A stretch of DNA of 25,205 bases from an uncultured Eubacteriales bacterium (GTDB lineage Bacteria; Bacillota; Clostridia; Oscillospirales; Acutalibacteraceae): the NCBI GenBank assembly GCA_934445015.1, contig CAKSDJ010000020.1:1-25205 (forward strand), in the 5' to 3' direction. Below are positions 21,809-25,205 of the stretch, one piece after another (positions within the stretch are counted from its first letter, which is position 1; the number at the start of each line of letters is the position of its first letter). Made by a program: the position numbers and the translations under genes. The notes below the pieces were generated by a model. The model made no database searches. It was not told the origin of the DNA and worked only from the letters and a program-made list of their open reading frames with translations.

Positions 21809-22576
21809 ATGGCATTGATTAAATGTCCCGAATGCGGAAACAGTGTAAGCGATCAGGCGGCTAAATGCCCTAAATGCGGATATGCTCTCGGCTCTGCACA
21901 AAATACCGTGCAAGAGACGGATGACAAAAAAGGAAAGAACAAACTTCAATATAAAAAGTATTTGCCGATTATAATAGCGCTTGTTATAGTTATTGTAGGC
22001 TTCAGAATTTTAAATACAGTAAATGAAAATAAAAAGGGCGATACCGGTACTCCGAGCGGCACTACGCAACAGCAGGATCCCACAGGCTCAGGCACACAGC
22101 AGCAAAATCCCACACAGGGTACTTATCAGGGATTTGTGGTTTATAACGATACGGAACTCGGCGTGAATTATGAAATCCCGAGCAACTATAAGGTTTATAC
22201 CGGCACCAAAGATCTTACTTATGTAGGGCAGAATATTGACAGCGACGGTGCGCTTATTCCGTACATTATGCTTAATTGGGACGCTAACTATAACAACCCC
22301 GTTCAGTATCTTAACGCTTTTACCGATGAGTTGCGTAAGGCGTATGACGATGTCCGGATAACAATAGATATTCTGAACGGTCAGTTGGGCGAGTATCTGG
22401 TTTACGGTATTCAGTATATGTATACTTCTTCCGGTCATGTTGTTGTAGACAACCGTTATGTTACCGTTATCAATAACGAGATATTTATGATAACAACAAA
22501 AGAAGAAAATCAAAACACCGATGAGATCAACGACATAGTAAAAGTTATGTTTAATACGTTAAAGGTGGGTAACTGA
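21809..22576 (+). CDS. Zinc-ribbon, single-pass membrane protein
   Basis: 255 residues. The N-terminal zinc ribbon has CPECG...CPKCG (Cys 6, 9, 20, 23). A Lys-rich linker precedes a TM segment at about 52-70. A Gly/Thr/Gln-rich linker follows (78-105, GTTQQQDPTGSGTQQQ), then an extracellular domain of about 145 residues (from VVYNDTELGVNYEIP to the end) that I do not recognise; it looks mixed alpha/beta. Topology: ribbon inside, domain outside. Co-transcribed with the PrsW-type gene one base downstream, which begins with the same MALIKC.ECG ribbon, so the two may work as a pair. Confidence 0.8.
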   Translation: MALIKCPECGNSVSDQAAKCPKCGYALGSAQNTVQETDDKKGKNKLQYKKYLPIIIALVIVIVGFRILNTVNENKKGDTGTPSGTTQQQDPTGSGTQQQNPTQGTYQGFVVYNDTELGVNYEIPSNYKVYTGTKDLTYVGQNIDSDGALIPYIMLNWDANYNNPVQYLNAFTDELRKAYDDVRITIDILNGQLGEYLVYGIQYMYTSSGHVVVDNRYVTVINNEIFMITTKEENQNTDEINDIVKVMFNTLKVGN

Positions 22577-22577
22577 T

Positions 22578-23771
22578 ATGGCACTTATTAAATGCAGAGA
22601 ATGCGGAGAAGAAATTTCCTCCACGGCTGAGGTTTGTCCTCATTGCGGATTTAAAAACAGAGTATCCGTATGCCCCGAATGCGGAAAACCGGTTTCGGCA
22701 GATGATGCGTCCTGCCCCGAATGCGGCTGTCCGCTTCATAAAAAATCGGCGGCGGGTGTAATAACCGAAAATCTTGACAAGTTAACCGGCGCAAAATCCG
22801 AGACTTATGTTTCTTTCAAAGATCTGTTTAAGGGCACTTTTAAAAAACATACCGAAAAAGAACTTGACAGCGTGTTTGTTTGCGGCTCCGAAAAAACAAC
22901 GCCCGATATAAGTGAAATAAATCCGCGAAACGCAGGCGCATGGGTTTGGTTTAAAATTCTGGTTTTCTTTCTGATTGCGTATATACCCACAAGAATAGGA
23001 TTTATAAATTACGGAAACTCAAACTTTTTGCCTGCAATGATTATGCTTGCTGCTTTTGCTATGCCCGTAACTATTCTTATATTCTTTTTTGAAATAAATG
23101 TGTTCAGAAACGTTCCTTTTTATAAGGTGATAAAATACTTTATATGGGGCGGTGCGCTGTCGCTTATATTTGCAATTTTGCTTTTCTCATTGGATTTGAA
23201 TACCGACATAAGCACGTACACGGGCGCTTTGATGGTAGGGCTTATTGAAGAAATTGCAAAAGCCGCTATAGTTGCATTGTTTATATTTAAGAGTCATAAG
23301 TGCAAATTTATTTTAAACGGTTTGCTTATAGGCGCTGCCGTAGGCGCGGGTTTTGCCGCCTTTGAAACTGCCGGATACATATTGAGATACGGCTTGTCGA
23401 GCGGTCTTGAAACTATGCTCGGTGTAATAAAATTACGCGGATTTTTGGCTCCCGGTGGTCATGTTGCCTGGGCTGCAATTGAGGGCGCAGGTCTTATGCT
23501 TGCCAAAGGATTTGACCAAATAAGCAAAAAGCATTTAAACGATAAAAGATTTTTGCTTGTCTGTCTGATTTCTGTTATTCTGCACGGAGTGTGGGATATG
23601 CCTATTCAAACACCGTATTATCTTTTGCAAATCGTTTTAACCGTTTTGGCATGGGTTGTTATAATTTACTTTATCAATTTGGGACTTAAACAGGTTGATG
23701 AGGCTAAAAGACTCGGCATTTCAATATTAGACAGCGACACTGACACTGCCGAAAACATTAAAGCGGATTAA
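22578..23771 (+). CDS. PrsW-type membrane protease with two N-terminal zinc ribbons
   Basis: 397 residues. Two ribbons (Cys 6/9/20/23 and 32/35/46/49) precede a cytosolic linker. The membrane part (about 120-370, seven or eight TM segments) has the PrsW glutamate and histidine signatures: LIEEIAKAA (Glu224/225), GFAAFETAGY (Glu263), GGHVAWAAIEG (His295), and LHGVWD (His336, Asp340). PrsW cleaves anti-sigma factors in Bacillus and C. difficile; here the substrate is unknown and no sigma/anti-sigma gene is adjacent. The start ATG is one base after the stop of the first gene, with AAGGTGGG upstream. The paired ribbons could sense metal or bind a partner. Confidence 0.88.
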   Translation: MALIKCRECGEEISSTAEVCPHCGFKNRVSVCPECGKPVSADDASCPECGCPLHKKSAAGVITENLDKLTGAKSETYVSFKDLFKGTFKKHTEKELDSVFVCGSEKTTPDISEINPRNAGAWVWFKILVFFLIAYIPTRIGFINYGNSNFLPAMIMLAAFAMPVTILIFFFEINVFRNVPFYKVIKYFIWGGALSLIFAILLFSLDLNTDISTYTGALMVGLIEEIAKAAIVALFIFKSHKCKFILNGLLIGAAVGAGFAAFETAGYILRYGLSSGLETMLGVIKLRGFLAPGGHVAWAAIEGAGLMLAKGFDQISKKHLNDKRFLLVCLISVILHGVWDMPIQTPYYLLQIVLTVLAWVVIIYFINLGLKQVDEAKRLGISILDSDTDTAENIKAD

Positions 23772-23793
23772 AATAGAATTTTAAAAACAGATT

Positions 23794-23825
23794 AAAAGTT
23801 CCCCTTTTTTGAGGGGAACTTTTTT
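23794..23825 (+). terminator. Terminator of the zinc-ribbon operon
   Basis: A perfect 11-bp stem AAAAGTTCCCC (23794-23804) / GGGGAACTTTT (23813-23823), continuing TT. Confidence 0.9.
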
Positions 23826-23900
23826 AAAAGCAAACGATATGGTAAATTCGGTGATAATGTACAATTCGTTCTATGAAAATACGTTATTTTCTTCTGCGTC

Positions 23901-23929
23901 TTGCGTAAGCAAAAAAAGCGTGATATAAT
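23901..23929 (+). promoter_or_regulatory. Promoter of the leader/hydrolase transcript
   Basis: TTGCGT (23901-23906), 17-bp spacer, TATAAT (23924-23929). The start site would be near 23936, leaving an untranslated leader of about 190 bases. The 23826-23900 stretch shows no gene. Confidence 0.7.
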
Positions 23930-23954
23930 GTAGTCGAAAACAATGATATGAAGT

Positions 23955-24038
23955 GTATGCGAATGGCTTTTTGAGCATACCGGCTGAGTGCCGCAGAAAT
24001 GCGGCTTTCTGAAAACGACACAGTTAGCGTTCTCTAAC
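23955..24038 (+). ncRNA. Structured 5' leader, unassigned
   Basis: Three hairpins stand in series between promoter and gene. GTATGC/GCATAC at 23955-23980. GCCGCA-GAAA-TGCGGC, a 6-bp stem with a GNRA tetraloop, at 23990-24005. GTTAG/CTAAC at 24023-24038. CGGC at 23981-23984 can instead pair with GCCG at 23990-23993, which would exclude the tetraloop hairpin, so two states are possible. I do not recognise a known riboswitch class. The remaining 24039-24127 is AT-rich with no further structure seen. Confidence 0.4.
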
Positions 24039-24127
24039 CGAACCTGACAGAAATTTTAATATAAAAAGTCAAAATAAAGCAGATAATTACATCACATACA
24101 GTTGAGATGCCGAAAAGAGGTTATATT

Positions 24128-24636
24128 ATGATATTTAATACCGTTGGCAACAAGCAAAATCCGGCTGTGCTGTTTTTTCACGCAATGGGCGTGACAGGTT
24201 TAAGCAGCGAGCCGGTGGCAAAGCATTTGCAGGACAGATATTTTTGCATTATGCCTACCTCCACAGTCTGCTGCGTGGGGCAGAAATATCAAAGTAAAAC
24301 AGACGAAGTACAGCAGTTGGAGACTTTTTTGTACGGGCAGGGTGTAGAACGCCTTGCAATGATTGTCGCGTCATCCATAGGTGCGGATCTCGCAATGACG
24401 TTTCTTAAACAAACAAAGTTGCCTATAGATAATGTTTTATTCGACGGGGGGCAGTTTGCGCAGATATCACTGCCGTTGCGACGTATAATGACGCCGTTTT
24501 TGTACTTTGCAATCAAGAGTCTGTATTGGTCAAATGGCAAGACGCTTAAAAAATGCTTTGGTGCGATGATGAGGCTATAAAACCCTATTTTATCGCCGCC
24601 GGAAAGGCATTGACATTTCTGAAGAAACAGGGTTGA
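24128..24636 (+). pseudogene. Alpha/beta hydrolase, frameshifted and truncated
   Basis: From ATG at 24128 (AAAAGAGG seven bases upstream) it reads MIFNTVGNKQNPAVLFFHAM, with nucleophile elbow VASSIGAD and DGGQFAQI, as in alpha/beta hydrolases of roughly 230-260 residues. The frame closes at 24580. In the frame beginning at 24553 it continues WCDDEAIKPYFIAAGKALT, matching the usual family sequence, so one A is missing from the 6-A run at 24548-24553. That frame then loses similarity and stops at 24634-24636; the last third of the family, with the catalytic His, is absent. Two defects make it a pseudogene, although a truncated 151-residue product could still be made from the leader. Confidence 0.75.
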
Positions 24637-24647
24637 ACTTTGACAGC

Positions 24648-24688
24648 GAAAAAAGTCCACCGTAATTTCAATAGAATTACGGTGGACT
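24648..24688 (-). terminator. Terminator of the tRNA-Ser pair
   Basis: A perfect 14-bp stem (24654-24667 / 24675-24688) with a 7-base loop; read leftward it is followed by TTTTTTCGC. Confidence 0.88.
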
Positions 24689-24694
24689 GACCTG

Positions 24695-24784
24695 TGGCGG
24701 AGTAGGAGAGACTTGAACTCTCGCGCCGGTTGCCCGACCTACGCCCTTAGCAGGGGCGCCTCGTCACCACTTGAGTACTACTCC
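24695..24784 (-). tRNA. tRNA-Ser (GCU)
   Basis: 90 bases including encoded CCA. Acceptor GGAGTAG/CTACTCC, discriminator G, anticodon loop CTGCTAA with anticodon GCT, a long class II variable arm, and T-loop TTCAAGT. It reads AGC/AGU serine codons. It follows tRNA-Ser(UGA) in the same leftward unit. Confidence 0.95.
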
Positions 24785-24842
24785 GAATGCTGAACAACAT
24801 ATAGTTATTAAATTTTTAAACACCTTTTTTAAAAATAAAAAA

Positions 24843-24929
24843 TGGCGGAGAGGAAGGGATTCGAACCCTTGTGGCTTGCGCCAAACGGTTTTCAAGACCG
24901 CCTCGTTATGACCGCTTCGATACCTCTCC
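24843..24929 (-). tRNA. tRNA-Ser (UGA)
   Basis: 87 bases including encoded CCA. Acceptor GGAGAGG/CCTCTCC, anticodon loop CTTGAAA with anticodon TGA, long variable arm, T-loop TTCGAAT. First in a two-tRNA leftward unit with promoter at 24942-24970. Confidence 0.95.
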
Positions 24930-24941
24930 GTGTGCCAAAAC

Positions 24942-24970
24942 ATTGTATCACAAACAAAATGGAATGTCAA
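24942..24970 (-). promoter_or_regulatory. Promoter of the tRNA-Ser pair
   Basis: Leftward TTGACA (24965-24970), 17-bp spacer, TACAAT (24942-24947), directly upstream of the tRNA 5' end. Confidence 0.8.
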
Positions 24971-25087
24971 CAATAACTTTTTCTTTTTTGTCACATAATT
25001 TACACTGCGCATTAACCGCGTCTGTTGCAGGCGGCAAGCGATTTTTGCGCGATATTCTAAAAATAAGTCAAAGTTTTAAAAAATTGC

Positions 25088-25116
25088 TTGACTTTACACC
25101 GTAATTGTGGTATAGT
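25088..25116 (+). promoter_or_regulatory. Promoter of tRNA-Thr
   Basis: TTGACT (25088-25093), 17-bp spacer, TATAGT (25111-25116). Confidence 0.8.
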
Positions 25117-25134
25117 ATTCAAGCGCGAAAAAAT

Positions 25135-25205
25135 GCTGGTGTAGCTCAGTTGGTAGAGCAGCTGATTTGTAATCAGCAGGTCGGGGGTTCAAGTCCGTCC
25201 ACCAG
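25135..25205 (+). tRNA. tRNA-Thr (UGU), 3' end cut by the window
   Basis: Acceptor 5' strand GCTGGTG, D-arm AGCTCAGTTGGTAGAGC, anticodon loop TTTGTAA with anticodon TGT, T-loop TTCAAGT, and the 3' acceptor strand up to CACCAG; the last acceptor base, discriminator and CCA are outside the window. Confidence 0.95.

Noticed and set aside
22088..22513. 141-codon leftward open frame
   Set aside because: It is antisense to the zinc-ribbon gene, with low-complexity hydrophobic composition and no start signal.
23981..24056. TPP riboswitch, suggested by GGCTGAG and GAACCTGA
   Set aside because: The core that should follow GAACCTGA (a TGG..TAAT.CCAGCG-type stem) is absent, the pairing order is wrong, and the downstream gene has no thiamine link.
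1..25205. CRISPR array, transposase or complete insertion sequence
   Set aside because: No regularly spaced repeat series and no transposase-like protein was seen; the only regular repeats are the three 34-bp spaced operators.

Overview
The window looks like chromosome of a low-to-medium GC Clostridia member, probably an Oscillospirales/Ruminococcus-type gut or rumen lineage. Evidence: strong AGGAGG-type ribosome binding sites, consensus TTGACA/TATAAT promoters, TTG and GTG starts, a Spo0A-type DNA-binding domain next to a perfect 0A box, a secreted dockerin protein, and a BirA-regulated bioY. The lineage call is inference; no rRNA gene is present.

Region 1 (about 1-8300) is a decaying integrated element, or two superimposed ones. 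On the left are the start of a stand-alone Spo0A C-terminal-domain protein and an integrase remnant with two frame breaks, joined at about 331 to the last ~35 residues of a peptidoglycan-hydrolase-type protein. Next come a repressor and divergent switch promoter (972-1934), three small overlapping DNA-binding genes, a CHC2 primase-type gene interrupted at A AAA AAC, a P4/D5-type SF3 primase-helicase, an inverted-repeat candidate origin, and small phage genes. One of those genes has ATC where its start should be. A second regulatory module follows (5948-7867): an HTH-Fic operon divergent from phage-type early genes, controlled from a 107-bp region with three operators spaced exactly 34 bp. The right end is the C-terminal part of a tyrosine recombinase, its terminator, and a 28-nt copy of a tRNA-Leu-like 3' end (candidate att site). 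No capsid, portal, tail or mobilisation genes are visible, so this resembles a satellite or remnant rather than a complete phage.

Region 2 (8432-15047): a frameshifted GNAT gene; a leftward operon of a membrane-flavodoxin protein plus an ABC-2 exporter (ATPase and permease) with a palindrome inside its promoter spacer; birA-bioY behind a BirA box that overlaps the promoter; and an XRE regulator divergent from a secreted CHAP-dockerin hydrolase, with matching inverted repeats flanking the shared promoter region.

Region 3 (15128-20166) is core metabolism: branched-chain aminotransferase (ilvE, leftward), the proline operon proB-proA-proC, and a Cof-type HAD phosphatase.

Region 4 (20207-25205): a membrane-anchored NlpC/P60- or CHAP-like protein with a C-terminal beta domain (leftward); a tandem pair of zinc-ribbon membrane proteins, the second a PrsW-type protease; a structured leader before a frameshifted, truncated alpha/beta hydrolase; and three tRNA genes (Ser-GCU and Ser-UGA leftward, Thr-UGU rightward and cut by the window end).

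Most intergenic gaps contain a clear intrinsic terminator or promoter, so transcription units can be drawn with fair confidence. The most unusual parts are the triple-operator HTH-Fic module with a Gln in place of the Fic catalytic His, the candidate -1 frameshift in the primase gene, the Spo0A-C/0A-box pair, and the hairpin leader at 23955-24038.
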